Shown here: piece by piece, positions 18,058-28,200 of the stretch
How positions within the stretch are numbered: the first letter of the stretch is position 1
How the letters are laid out: every line of letters begins with the position of its first letter
The notes under the pieces: model-generated
Told to the model about the DNA's origin: nothing
The model's input: the letters and a program-made list of their open reading frames with translations, nothing else
The model's database searches: none
Origin: Lentisphaerota bacterium
GTDB taxonomy: Bacteria; Verrucomicrobiota; Lentisphaeria; Oligosphaerales; JABHEG01
Assembly (NCBI GenBank): GCA_018676675.1
Contig: JABHEG010000378.1
Location: 1-64,000, forward strand
Reading direction: 5' to 3'
DNA length: 64,000 nt
Program-made: the position numbers and the translations under genes

Positions 18058-18714
18058 ATGGACTCGGTCAAACAGCAGAAATCCGCACTGAGGCGGCGCC
18101 TGCGTGCAGCCGAACCACTCACTGTGGCAGACATCGTGAAGCGGCAGGTCGACCGAGAGATCTGTGATCTGATTCTAGGGTCAACCCCCTACGGCTCTGC
18201 GGCGGCTGTCGCCGCTTACGCAGCGATGCCCCGGGAAGTTGACCTCGCGCTTCTGATGGAAGCCGCCAGGCGCAGCGGCAGGAGAGTACTCTTGCCACGC
18301 TACAGCCAGCGTCTGGGGGCTTACGAGATGGTTCCGGTCGCCAATGAAGACGCCGAAACATGCGTTGGAGAGTATGGGATCCGTGAGCCAATCCCTGGAC
18401 TGGCAGGCGCCGCCAGGGAGGCAATCTGCAACAAAAATGTAATCTGGTTGGTGCCTGGTTTGGCGTTCGACGACGCCGGCAATCGTCTGGGACGTGGCGG
18501 AGGGTTCTACGACCGCCTACTGGTCGGAGTGCACGGTGTGAAAGTCGGCGTTGCCTATTCATGGCAGGTCGTCGATAGTCTCCCCGCCGAGCCACACGAT
18601 GTCACGGTTGACGCAATCGCTACCCCTGACGGGTTGATCGATTGCCGGAGGCCTGCCCTCGCACCACCAGCTGATGACGGACCAGGAAGGATGGGAGTAA
18701 GATGGACGAACTGA
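18058..18714 (+). CDS. fau: 5-formyltetrahydrofolate cyclo-ligase
   Basis: ATP-dependent conversion of 5-formyl-THF to 5,10-methenyl-THF in one-carbon metabolism. The 218-residue protein has the family pattern: KSALRRRLR at the N-terminus, a middle block LLPRYSQRLGAYEM, and the nucleotide/folate site VPGLAFDDAGNRLGRGGGFYDRLL near 150-173, then VGVAYSWQVVDSLPAEPHDVTVDAI. Its 3' end overlaps the rny start by 13 bases, so the two are translationally coupled. The preceding gap holds the 6S-like candidate RNA. Confidence 0.93.
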   Translation: MDSVKQQKSALRRRLRAAEPLTVADIVKRQVDREICDLILGSTPYGSAAAVAAYAAMPREVDLALLMEAARRSGRRVLLPRYSQRLGAYEMVPVANEDAETCVGEYGIREPIPGLAGAAREAICNKNVIWLVPGLAFDDAGNRLGRGGGFYDRLLVGVHGVKVGVAYSWQVVDSLPAEPHDVTVDAIATPDGLIDCRRPALAPPADDGPGRMGVRWTN

Positions 18715-20258
18715 AAGCGCTGCAAATCCTGTCGCAGCTCGTGGCCGCCGGTGTCTGTTTCGCCGTGGGTTACGTGTTCAATAAACTCAAGAATAAGTCC
18801 GCCCTTAGGGAAGCCGACACAGTACGAGAGAAGGCCAAGAGCGAGGCTAACGCAGTCCTTAAAGAAGCGCAGATCCACGCCAAGGAGGAACTCCTCAAGT
18901 CGCGCGACGATTTCGAGAAATCGACAAAGGACCGGCGAGGCGAGATCCAGCAACTGGAAAACCGCCTCTCCGCCAAAGAGGAGAACATTGAGCGCAAAGC
19001 CGACTTGGTGGAGTCCCGCCTATCCGAGTTGGACAAGCGAGACGGAGACCTGCGACGGAAAGAAGAGGTAACCGAAGCCGAAGCCGACAAACTCAGTAAG
19101 CTCATTGAGCGCGAGATCAACGAACTTGAACGCATCGCCGGACTGAGTGAGGAAGAGGGGAAACGCCAGCTGCTTGAACGCCTCTCGGAATCACTTGAGG
19201 CGGAGCGCGGTGCATTGATTCGTCGCTTCCAGGAAGAGAACCGCCAAACCCTCGTACAGGAAGCCCAGGAAGTCATGGTCAACGCCATGCAGCGGTACTC
19301 CGGCGACTGTGCCTATGAACGCACAACGTCGACCATCCCCCTCCCGAACGACGAGATGAAGGGGCGCATTATCGGCAGAGAGGGCCGGAACATCCGCGCC
19401 ATCGAGGCCGCCACCGGTGCAAATGTCCTTATCGACGACACGCCTGAAGCCGTCGTCGTTTCCTGCTTCGACTCGGTCCGCAGACAAATCGCCCGAATCA
19501 CACTCGAACGCTTGGTCGCCGACGGTAGAATCCACCCGACCCGGATCGAGGAAATGGCGGCGAAGGTCAAACGTGAAATCGAGACGGAACTGGACAAGGT
19601 CGGACAGGAAGTCGTGGAACGGCTCGGCCTCACCCGAGTGAAGAACAACCTTGTGTCTCTGCTCGGTCGCCTCAAGTTCCGCTACAGCTACTCACAGAAC
19701 GTCCTCCAGCACTCGATCGAGGTGGCCTACATGATGGGCAACATTGCCGCCCAGATCGGGCTGGATGAGAAGAAGGCAATCCGGGCTGGGCTTTTCCATG
19801 ACATCGGCAAGGCAGTCGACCATGAGGTGGAAGGCTCACACGCCGTTATTGGGGCAGATATCCTGAAGCGGGCCGGCGAGGACGATGACGTCGTCAATTC
19901 CGTTGGAGCCCACCACGAAGATGTCGAGAAAATGACCCTGCTGGCCATACTCGTGGAGATCTGCGACACGCTCAGCGCGAGTCGCCCCGGGGCACGCTCG
20001 GAGACAACTGAGCTGTACCTCAAACGTCTGGAGCAGCTTGAAGGCATCGGGCTGAGCTTCGAGGGCGTCGAGAACTGCTATGCCATCCAGGCAGGCCGCG
20101 AGCTCCGGGTTATCGTCGAGCCCGGGAAAGTGAACGAGAACGAGGCCTCCATCCTCGCCCGAGACATGGCGGACAAGATAGAGAAAGAGATGCGCTATCC
20201 TGGACAGATCAGGGTCTCGATCATCCGTGAAACACGATCTGTCGAGTACGCGAAGTAG
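18702..20258 (+). CDS. rny: Ribonuclease Y
   Basis: Membrane-anchored endoribonuclease that starts mRNA decay. The 518-residue protein has a short N-terminal hydrophobic segment (SQLVAAGVCFAVGYV) and a long, highly charged coiled coil (about 30-200). A KH domain follows, with IIGREGRNIRAIEAATG near 222-238, then an HD domain with LFHDIGKAVDHE near 365 and the His of LQHSIEVAYM. Length and order match RNase Y exactly. GGGAG lies 5-9 bases before ATG 18702. It is co-transcribed with fau. Confidence 0.96.
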   Translation: MDELKALQILSQLVAAGVCFAVGYVFNKLKNKSALREADTVREKAKSEANAVLKEAQIHAKEELLKSRDDFEKSTKDRRGEIQQLENRLSAKEENIERKADLVESRLSELDKRDGDLRRKEEVTEAEADKLSKLIEREINELERIAGLSEEEGKRQLLERLSESLEAERGALIRRFQEENRQTLVQEAQEVMVNAMQRYSGDCAYERTTSTIPLPNDEMKGRIIGREGRNIRAIEAATGANVLIDDTPEAVVVSCFDSVRRQIARITLERLVADGRIHPTRIEEMAAKVKREIETELDKVGQEVVERLGLTRVKNNLVSLLGRLKFRYSYSQNVLQHSIEVAYMMGNIAAQIGLDEKKAIRAGLFHDIGKAVDHEVEGSHAVIGADILKRAGEDDDVVNSVGAHHEDVEKMTLLAILVEICDTLSASRPGARSETTELYLKRLEQLEGIGLSFEGVENCYAIQAGRELRVIVEPGKVNENEASILARDMADKIEKEMRYPGQIRVSIIRETRSVEYAK

Positions 20259-20307
20259 CCCCCCTGCCGACAGCGTTGGTGGCCACGGCGGGGAATGGAG
20301 TGGCCAG

Positions 20308-21768
20308 GTGTCACGGTCAAGCGCCGAACATGAGAAGGGGAAGAGGGAGAAGCGGCGACCGCTTGTCTCCGCCATCATGGCGGCACTGCACGTCGTCTCC
20401 CTCGCGGCCCTTTTGTGCGTCGTTTGTGCGGCCATTGTGAGCCGACAGATCAACCCCTTCTACGAGTGGATCGCGGAAACCCCGCTTCACCGAGTAGGTC
20501 AGTACATCGTCGGTATACTGAGCGAACAGGACTTGCTGTGGCGGCGGCGCCTGGCCGGAGCTCCACTCTTGCAGGATGAGGAAAAGGCTCGGCAGGAACT
20601 CATCTCACGCATCGAGCAGACACGCCCAACCCATGGTGTGCTGCTCACCGACGGCAGACGCCTGTTCGGTTCACTGACGGAAATAGAGCCGGGAGCCTGG
20701 ACGTTTGAGTTTGAGGACAAAGATGGAGTCGACCGTCTCAAGCTCACAGACACCGACATTCGATGGCACAAGCGTATCGTCTATCCCCCCGTTGAGCTCA
20801 TGCCCGAAGATGTCCGCTTCCTGCTGAATTTCCCGAACTTCACCTACCACTACCTCCCTCCTTACCTCTTCGTCGCGAACGTCCCCTGCAATGCCGTTCA
20901 GGAGGCCTTCAACATCCTCTCCCAACTCTCCGAGAGCTTTGAAAAGGAATTCGCTCCTCTGCTGCCGGATCGGGAGCGCACCAAGTTGGCCTATGTGTGT
21001 TTCTTCAGAGACGAGGAGCAGTACCTCAAGTACGCCATAGAGAAGGAAGACGTCAACCTGGAAGTCTCAGTCGGGTTCTACTCCCAGACCGAAGACTGTC
21101 TTTTTGTCTACGATCGACTCAATTCCTTTGCCCGCGCAAAGATCGACAGAGCAGTCGAACGCCTCTCACGGGCTGCGTCAATAGGGACGAAAGCCATCGC
21201 CCCCGAAGAACTGAGGAGGCTCGTGGAGAACGAACGGCAGCGTTCTTACGATGCCCTGCGACACCAGATCACTGAGACCCTCAGACACGAGGGCGGACAC
21301 CAACTGGCTTTCTCTCGCGGAGTCCACTCGGCCCAGGGCTTCGAGCACCTGTGGGTCCAGGAAGGGCTGGCCCAATTCTGCGAGACGACGCCGATGGGGG
21401 CGATTGTCCCCAGCCGAATGGACCTTCTGAAGAAGGCGCACGAAGCCAGACACCTGATCCCCTGGCCTGAGCTGGTTGACACGCCAACACCGCGGGGCTT
21501 CGCCCACTATGACGACCGGGCCGACCTGGCGTACGCCCAATCGTGGCTCCTCTTTCGCCACCTTATGGGACATCAACTTCGAGCCCGCTTCATGGTCTAT
21601 CTCGACCGCGTCCACGCGCTGAAACCCAGCGACCTCGGGCGCCCGCGGACGGCCATCTTCGACGAGTCCGTCGGGGTGCCGCTTCTGGAAATTGCCCACG
21701 TCCTCAAAGGACAGTTGACCGACCATCGCCTGACCGAAGACCTGCCTCCTCTCACTCCGCGCCACTAA
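20308..21768 (+). CDS. Membrane-anchored HExxH metallopeptidase-like protein (DUF1570/gluzincin type)
   Basis: This protein of about 486 residues has a basic N-terminus and one membrane segment (MAALHVVSLAALLCVVCAAIV, near residues 24-44), then a large extracytoplasmic part. The peptidase site is HEGGH at 327-331 with a downstream Glu in WVQEGLAQF (Glu352), the HExxH plus Glu pattern of gluzincins, as in DUF1570 and peptidase MA-like proteins. A loop YDDRADLAYAQSWLLF and a final helical region follow. The substrate is unknown. GTG 20308 is favoured because GGAG lies 7 bases upstream. The frame is open back to GTG 20227, which would overlap rny. It is probably in the fau-rny transcript. Confidence 0.75.
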   Translation: MSRSSAEHEKGKREKRRPLVSAIMAALHVVSLAALLCVVCAAIVSRQINPFYEWIAETPLHRVGQYIVGILSEQDLLWRRRLAGAPLLQDEEKARQELISRIEQTRPTHGVLLTDGRRLFGSLTEIEPGAWTFEFEDKDGVDRLKLTDTDIRWHKRIVYPPVELMPEDVRFLLNFPNFTYHYLPPYLFVANVPCNAVQEAFNILSQLSESFEKEFAPLLPDRERTKLAYVCFFRDEEQYLKYAIEKEDVNLEVSVGFYSQTEDCLFVYDRLNSFARAKIDRAVERLSRAASIGTKAIAPEELRRLVENERQRSYDALRHQITETLRHEGGHQLAFSRGVHSAQGFEHLWVQEGLAQFCETTPMGAIVPSRMDLLKKAHEARHLIPWPELVDTPTPRGFAHYDDRADLAYAQSWLLFRHLMGHQLRARFMVYLDRVHALKPSDLGRPRTAIFDESVGVPLLEIAHVLKGQLTDHRLTEDLPPLTPRH

Positions 21769-21811
21769 CGCCGAGAGGAATGCCCGACAAACCATGGAAG
21801 GATCCCCCCAA

Positions 21812-22132
21812 ATGCACGTCCTGGCAGACTCACGCCGCACGACCTTGATCGCGCTCAGCCTCAGCCTGCTTGCGTCTTTCGGCTGCAGCAAGTCCGGACC
21901 GGTCGTCGACCCCGCGCCCTTCAAGACAGCAATCCACGCTTACCTCAAGTCCAAGAGCATGGGCCTCAAAGTCTACGAGTTCAAAGAAATCACTGTGGAC
22001 GAAACGGGCAACGGGGCAAAGGCCGTCGTCTCGCTCGAGCACGCCGAGGGAATGGTGGGCGTCAAGGTCCGATGGACCTTCACCTTCGCCAAGCAGCAGG
22101 GGAAATGGACCGCGACCTCACACGAACAGTGA
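21812..22132 (+). CDS. Small putative lipoprotein
   Basis: This 106-residue protein begins with a signal peptide (RRTTLIALSLSLLASFGCSKSG). A Cys after FG could be lipidated, although the lipobox has Ser at -3 where Leu is usual. The mature part of about 80 residues, ending WTFTFAKQQGKWTATSHEQ, looks like a small beta-rich domain. I do not recognise the family. ATG 21812 was chosen because GGAAGGA lies 8 bases upstream; an ATG at 21794 is less well placed. It lies 43 bases after the peptidase gene and 96 bases before the fucosidase gene, all on the plus strand. Confidence 0.65.
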   Translation: MHVLADSRRTTLIALSLSLLASFGCSKSGPVVDPAPFKTAIHAYLKSKSMGLKVYEFKEITVDETGNGAKAVVSLEHAEGMVGVKVRWTFTFAKQQGKWTATSHEQ

Positions 22133-22228
22133 CCATCACCTCGAGCGGGGAGAACAGGAACACGAGCTGCCCCATCGGAGGTGTCACTACGCCACCCCCT
22201 GCCCACACCTTGCCAAGAGGATTCGACG

Positions 22229-23707
22229 ATGACCGCCGTGCCCCGCATGTACAAGCCCACGTGGGACTCCCTGAAAAACGTGCGTGATTCCGAATGGCTC
22301 ATGGACGCCAAGTTCGGCTTGTATGCCCACTGGGGGCTCTATGCGGTACCAGCTTCCGGGAACGAATGGTACGGCAAACGCATGTACGAACCCAGTAACC
22401 CTGTACACCTTGAGCACTGCGAACGCTTTGGGAACCCCTCCTCATTCGGCTACAAGGATTTCATTCCTCACTTCACAGCCGAACACTTTGATGCTGTCGA
22501 CTGGGCCACTCTGTTCGCTGAGTCGGGAGCCCGCTACGGCGGTTTCTCGTTGGCACACCACGACGGTTTCGGGCTTTGGGACAGTGACGTCCATCGTTGG
22601 TGCGCCGGCAAGATGGGCCCAAAGAGGGACCTCTACGGGGAATTCGCCAAGGCCCTCAGGACCCGAAACATGAAACTGGTCGCCCCATTCCACATCCTGC
22701 GCTGCTTCGATTGGTGGCTCCCCGGCTCAAACGCATGGAATGAGTCAGGGACCAACGACGAGACGGAAACAGGGCGGGCGGAAGGATGGGACCTCTTCGA
22801 TCCTGAGTATGCGGACCTCTACTGGAACCACGTCACAGGCACCTATGGTGACTTTGTTGCCAGCTGGAAGGCGAGAGTCCTGGAAGTAGTTGATCGCTAT
22901 GCGCCCGATCTGCTCTGGTTCGACGGTGGACGTTTCCAGGACTCCGAGGCAGCCAGACCATCTCTGGAGATCCTGTCGCACTACTTCAACGATGCCGCGG
23001 AAGCAGGGCGTGACGTGGCAGTCCTCAACAAGTGCACCGGACGATCACAGTTCAACTTCCCTCAGGAGATGTGCACGTGGACCTTCGAGAACGGTCGTAG
23101 TCGCCCGCCAATAACGGCTAATCTCTGGGTCGATGACATGAAGATTGGGAGTCAATCGTGGGGATACGTCAACGGTCAGACATATCTCTCCGGACGCGAA
23201 ATAACCCATGGCTTGATTGATCGCGTGAGCCGCGGCGGAGGCCTCCTGCTGTCCCTCTCCCCCAAAGCCGACGGAACGATCCCCCAGGGACAACGCGACA
23301 CACTGCGAGAAACGGGGACCTGGCTGAACCAGAACGGGGAAGCAATCTACGCCACCCGCCCCTGGGGAGCTTCCGGGGAAGGCCCTAACAGTGGCTTTCG
23401 CCCCAAACCGAATCAGGGGCACGCCGGTTGGGACTACCTCAATTACACCGCAGACGACATCCGGTATACGCAGTCCAAGGACGGCAAGAAACTCTACGCC
23501 ATCGCATTTGGATGGCCGGGAAAGACCTTGCGCCTCTCGCTGGTGAGCCCCCTCTCAGGACTTCTCTCAAGCGCCGTGGAAAACGTGTCGTTGCTTGACG
23601 GCGGGACGTGCAAGTGGGAACAGCGAGTGGATTGTCTGTACATCGATCTTGCAGGTATTGAGCCCGTGAACGATGTCGCCCCGGCCTGGTGCATCGACTT
23701 GGCCTAG
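22229..23707 (+). CDS. GH29 alpha-L-fucosidase family protein
   Basis: This 492-residue glycoside hydrolase has the GH29 order: KFGLYAHWGLYAVPASGNEWYG near the N-terminus, GARYGGFSLAHHDGFGLWDS, a Lys-Arg-Asp loop (MGPKRDLYGEF) and the nucleophile region DLLWFDGG with Asp232. A beta-sandwich C-terminus follows (SPKADGTIPQGQRDTLRETGTWL is typical). No signal peptide is visible from ATG 22229, so it may act in the cytoplasm on imported fucosides; an upstream extension to 22181 adds no signal. AAGAGG lies 8 bases before ATG 22229. Its TAG stop shares the CTAG at 23704-23707 with the stop of the converging M48 gene. Confidence 0.92.
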   Translation: MTAVPRMYKPTWDSLKNVRDSEWLMDAKFGLYAHWGLYAVPASGNEWYGKRMYEPSNPVHLEHCERFGNPSSFGYKDFIPHFTAEHFDAVDWATLFAESGARYGGFSLAHHDGFGLWDSDVHRWCAGKMGPKRDLYGEFAKALRTRNMKLVAPFHILRCFDWWLPGSNAWNESGTNDETETGRAEGWDLFDPEYADLYWNHVTGTYGDFVASWKARVLEVVDRYAPDLLWFDGGRFQDSEAARPSLEILSHYFNDAAEAGRDVAVLNKCTGRSQFNFPQEMCTWTFENGRSRPPITANLWVDDMKIGSQSWGYVNGQTYLSGREITHGLIDRVSRGGGLLLSLSPKADGTIPQGQRDTLRETGTWLNQNGEAIYATRPWGASGEGPNSGFRPKPNQGHAGWDYLNYTADDIRYTQSKDGKKLYAIAFGWPGKTLRLSLVSPLSGLLSSAVENVSLLDGGTCKWEQRVDCLYIDLAGIEPVNDVAPAWCIDLA

Positions 23708-25038
23708 CGTTTGACGTAGCCCCACTCCACCAGGCGTTGATACGCGTGTTTGGCCATGTCACCTTTGTTGACCACCTGCAGGTACTTCTGGTAGTCCTGA
23801 GCGGCGCCTTGACGCTTCCCCATCCCCTCCAGCGAACGACCTTTGAAGAACGTCACAGCCGCGTTGCCCGGCAACACGCGATCGTAGGTCACGAAATCCT
23901 GATACGCGGACCCAAACTGCTGCTTCTTGACCTTCACAAAGCCGGCCAGAAGATGTCCCTGGGCCTCCTGGGGGTAGACCCCTTTCGCCTTCTCAGCATA
24001 CCCCAGCGCGCCATCGTACTTCTCCTGGGTAACCAGGCACTTGGCCATCAGGACATTCGCGGTGTAGTCATGGGGAGCCTGCCGCAATGCCGTCTGGAAC
24101 TGGCCCTCAGCGTCGCCATACTTCTTTTGCCCCATGGCTTTCTCGCCATTCTGCATGGCCTCGATGGCGCCCTTGATCCGGCGCAGTGAAGCTGTTTCGT
24201 CCATGTAGCGCTGCCTCCCAAGGGGGAGGTCCCCGTGGCCGGCGTACTGCCCCTTCGCATTGGAAACAGCTCTTGAGTAACGCTCCGAGCTCATTGGGTG
24301 CGTCGCAAACATCATCTCAATGGCGCTCGATTTGTGCTTGTTCAGGCTGTTCAGTAGGTCCATCAGGCCTACAAAGCCGTCTGGGTTGTATCCGCCCTTA
24401 ACCATGTACTCCAAGCCCAGCGCATCGGCCTCGTGCTCGTTCGAGCGGCTGTAACGCGCCAGCAGAGCCCCCGCCCCAACCTGCCCCAGCGCAGACGTCA
24501 CCTGGCCCCAGGCCTGACCACGCGAAGCCGCCACCCGGGTGACCCCCGATAGGACCGCGTTCGTCAATATTCCCTTGGTCATCTGCTCCGCGGTGTGTTG
24601 CGCGTTCACATGCCCGAGTTCATGGCCAAGCAGACCGGCCAGCTCCGCTTCATTCTCCAAATTCAGCATGATGCCGCGGGTCGCCGCGATGCTCCCCCCT
24701 GGGAACGCATACGCATTGATGTAAGTCGCATTGACCACGCGAAACGAGTAGGGCATCTCAGGACGATGGGAAAGCGCCCCCAGTTTCCTGCCTACGCCAG
24801 CAACATAGCGATTGAGTCCACCATCCTGAACGGCTCCGTAGTCAGCGGAGAACTGTTGCGGAGAATGCTGCCGATCAACGCCAATCTCCTGCGACTGGGA
24901 CATCAGCGAAAGCTTGCCGCGCCCGGTAACCGGGTCAATGGCACACCCGGTCAACAACGCTCCGGCTGACAGGGAGGAGGCCCGTAAGAAATCACGGCGA
25001 GAAAACGGTCCACGTCTCTGGGATCCCGACTGTGTCAT
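23704..25038 (-). CDS. M48 family zinc metallopeptidase with TPR-like C-terminus, Tat lipoprotein (BepA/YfgC-like)
   Basis: This protein of about 444 residues begins with a twin-arginine signal SRRDFLRASSLSAGALLTGCA. The signal ends in a lipobox-like TGC, so it is probably exported folded and lipid-anchored. The M48 domain carries HELGHVNAQHTAEQ as zinc site, the third ligand in NEHEADALG, and a THPMSSERYSRA block. Residues 300-440 contain TPR-like repeats (DAEGQFQTALRQAPHDY, KYDGALGYAEKAKGVYPQ). BepA-type proteins act in outer-membrane protein quality control, so a similar envelope role is likely. ATG 25038 has GGGAG 6 bases upstream; ATG 25041 directly before it is too close. Confidence 0.88.
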   Translation of the reverse strand: MTQSGSQRRGPFSRRDFLRASSLSAGALLTGCAIDPVTGRGKLSLMSQSQEIGVDRQHSPQQFSADYGAVQDGGLNRYVAGVGRKLGALSHRPEMPYSFRVVNATYINAYAFPGGSIAATRGIMLNLENEAELAGLLGHELGHVNAQHTAEQMTKGILTNAVLSGVTRVAASRGQAWGQVTSALGQVGAGALLARYSRSNEHEADALGLEYMVKGGYNPDGFVGLMDLLNSLNKHKSSAIEMMFATHPMSSERYSRAVSNAKGQYAGHGDLPLGRQRYMDETASLRRIKGAIEAMQNGEKAMGQKKYGDAEGQFQTALRQAPHDYTANVLMAKCLVTQEKYDGALGYAEKAKGVYPQEAQGHLLAGFVKVKKQQFGSAYQDFVTYDRVLPGNAAVTFFKGRSLEGMGKRQGAAQDYQKYLQVVNKGDMAKHAYQRLVEWGYVKR

Positions 25039-25276
25039 CATGCACTCCCGGATACGGTCATGAAATGGCATCTGCACCTTCTGCAAGTCTTACTATCAAA
25101 GCGGTCAGATGACCTGTCAAGCAGTCGGCGCCCACTGGGGGAGCCGTCCCCCTTCAGACCTCGGCTCTGCGAGGGCCCTCAGCACATCCGTGGTTGCATG
25201 GAGATGGCCCCCGCGCTATCCTACCCGATCGCTCCTCATGAGCCGCATGACAAAGGGACGAAGAGGAACTGCCAAG

Positions 25277-28200
25277 ATGCCCATTCGAACCGCCACGAGG
25301 CCGCAAACATCCATCGTCACCGCACCCACCGAGTCACCCGGTCACAGACGTGAAGGCACGGCTAACTCGCTCCGCCGCATCTGCGTCCTCGCCTTGGCAT
25401 TCCTTGCATGCGGGACGACCCTCGCCGCACCGCCAGAAGCGGAGCTGGAAACGCTCCTCTCGTTCACAACAACCGACGGCATGGTCCAGACATGGAACCG
25501 CCAAAACCCAAGCCGATTTCTCAAGACAACAGTAGATCCCGCAGAGACAGCCGATGGAAGCCCTGCACTCCACTTGGGGGCGACATCCCTGACAGCCGAA
25601 GGAAGTCACTACTTTGGGGTAATCGTCCCCCTGCCCAAGCCGATGGACTTGACCCGGAAACGCGTTGTTTTCAAGGCCAGAACGAACCATCCCGACGCCA
25701 CCCGGGCCTTCTACGTGCGGGCCTACAACCACAACGAAACGAAGCCCGCCTGGAGCTTCCAGTCCTGGAGTGGCCCGCTGCACGGTACCTGGCGGGAGTT
25801 CTCACTCCAACCATCCCTGTCGCTTAGTGGGCTCTCCTGGGAAGCAGGGGTCGTTGAAGATCGCGTTGGGAGCAGCATAGATCGCGTTGAATTCATCATT
25901 GGCACGCGCGATGATGAAGCGCCGGTTGACATCCTCATCGGCAGCCTTCAGTGCGCCCCCAGAATCGGGACGCTGCAGGATCTGACAACCACTCCCTCTT
26001 TCACCACGGACGCACCACTCGTCGCCGACGGTGCAGCTGTCTCCATTGTTCTCCACCCTGCGACTGCTGCCGGAGCAACCGCAGCGGCGACCATCGTCTC
26101 GGCTGTCACCGAGAGGACCGGGGTCCGCCTGGAGGCCCGCCCCGGAACACCTCAGGACAGACAGCCCGACACGAACGCAATCGTCCTTGGGAACGTCAAC
26201 AACAACCCTGCCATGCTCCTGCTCTACGCACGTTACTTCACGCCGGTGGACAGTCTCTGTCCGGGACCGGGCGGATCCCTCGTCCACACCGTCTGTAACC
26301 CCTTCGGAAAAGGAACGAACATACTTGTTGGCGGTGCCACCGATGACGCCGGACTCGTGCGTGCGGCCGAAGCGCTGTGTCACGCGATCCGACAACAGCC
26401 TGCAGCCCCGTCACTTGCCCTCCCCAGGTTGTTTGAGAAGCACTACAGTGAGTCCTTCCTCAAGCGCTACGGCTGGGCCGACGACGCGCCGTCCGGAGAC
26501 CGTTTAGCTCAGGGGCTGAAAGCGGGGCAGGCCGCGCTGGATCGCGGACAGCACACCTCCATCGCCGGAGTCCTCCGTTCCGTCGCCCAACGCTACATGC
26601 TCACCGGGCACAGCGTCGAAGCCAAGCTCTATGTCCAGCTCTGGGACCTTTACGCAGAAAGCGCGGTCGCTGATCCAAGCAAGTTCGGTGGCCCGTGGGG
26701 CTTCGACAGTGATTTCCCATCCATCATGGTGGTAGCCGGCTGGGATGTGATTGAGGAGGATCCAGCTCTTACCGATGAGGAGCGCATCCGCACGACCAAG
26801 AGCCTCGGCCGGTGGCTCGCGGAGGCCGTCATCCCTCCGTGTGCCGGAGCCGCGACCAGCACGCACGTCCCGCACAATCATCAGACCTTCCCCGGCCTGG
26901 GGGCGCTCTTCGCCGGACTCTACTTCACCCAACATCTGGACATCATCGAAGGAAAAGTCTGGCTGGGTATTGCCGATGCCATGTTCTCGCGACAGGCAGG
27001 ATACACGAAGCCTTACGAAGACTGCAACGGCTACCAGTGGCTCACCAACGGACACCTCATGCGATACTGCCTGGCCCGACCTGATTTCACCCTCTTCGAA
27101 AATGGCAACGGCGAGCACATCGTCAACTACTGCATCGGCACCATGGATAACCTGGGCTATCAAGTGCCCTACGGCGACACCGGATCCTGGAAGTGCTGGA
27201 ACTCAGAAATGGTCTGTCTGGACATGTTCGCTTTCGCGACGGACAGCCCCCAAGCACGATGGGCGGCCAACCGAAAACGCGACCTGAAAAACACCTTCGA
27301 AGCGCACGCTTTCTACCAGCTCGAGCCGGGCGTACCCCCCGACCAGTTCAACGGCGTTTCCGTCTGGCCGCTGGATTCCCACTATTACCAAACCCATCGA
27401 ACGGACAATCGCCCTCCCGTCGAACGATGCTTCGACAAGATCTCGTTTCGCGAAGCAATGACCCCCAAAGCCGCCTACCTCCTCCTTGACGGACTCAGCA
27501 ATGGAGGACACAAACACCTCGATGGTAACAGTCTGCCGAGACTGACTCTCTATGATCGGATCTGGCTGGCCGACAACGACTACTACAAGGCCCCCGTGAA
27601 ATTCCACAACTCCGTTACCGTCTTCCGCGACGGCCAATCTGCTGCAATCCCACCCTACACGGAGCTGATCGGCGCCGGGGAATCACCCCTGTTCGGCTAT
27701 AGCAAGACAAAAATCAGCGACTACGCCGGCGTGGACTGGACCCGAACCATTGTCTGGCTCAAGCACGCCCAGGCGTTCGTCATCCTTGACCGACTGGCCG
27801 CACTCAGCGACAGCGAATACCAATTCCGAACCCTCTGGCATGGTGTCGGCGCCGCCGAACTGAACGCAGACGGGCTCCTGCTTACGCAGAACGGCCCCAC
27901 GCTCTGGATCCAGATCGCCGCGGGCCCCGTTCTTGACCTGCGGGACGACCATGAGCTAGGCAAGAATTGGCAGGGCTACCCACACGCAGAACGTGTCGTC
28001 AGATCGCTCCAGGCAGTGGCAACCGTCCAACTCAAGGAGAGCGAGTCATACCTCTACGCAAGCGTCCTACACGGACAGGCCGACGGACAGGCCGCGCCCT
28101 GGCTGGTCGAGTTCATGGAGGGCGCCGACGCCGTGAAGCTCACAACACCACACGGCGACTACGGCGTGCTGTTGGGCCCGTACACCGGTCCTACACCCCA

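Noticed and set aside
17472..18134. Minus-strand open frame of 220 codons in the gap before fau
   Set aside because: It has no family similarity by eye, runs into the start of fau and covers the foldable RNA candidate; Ser/Arg-rich composition is typical of random frames.
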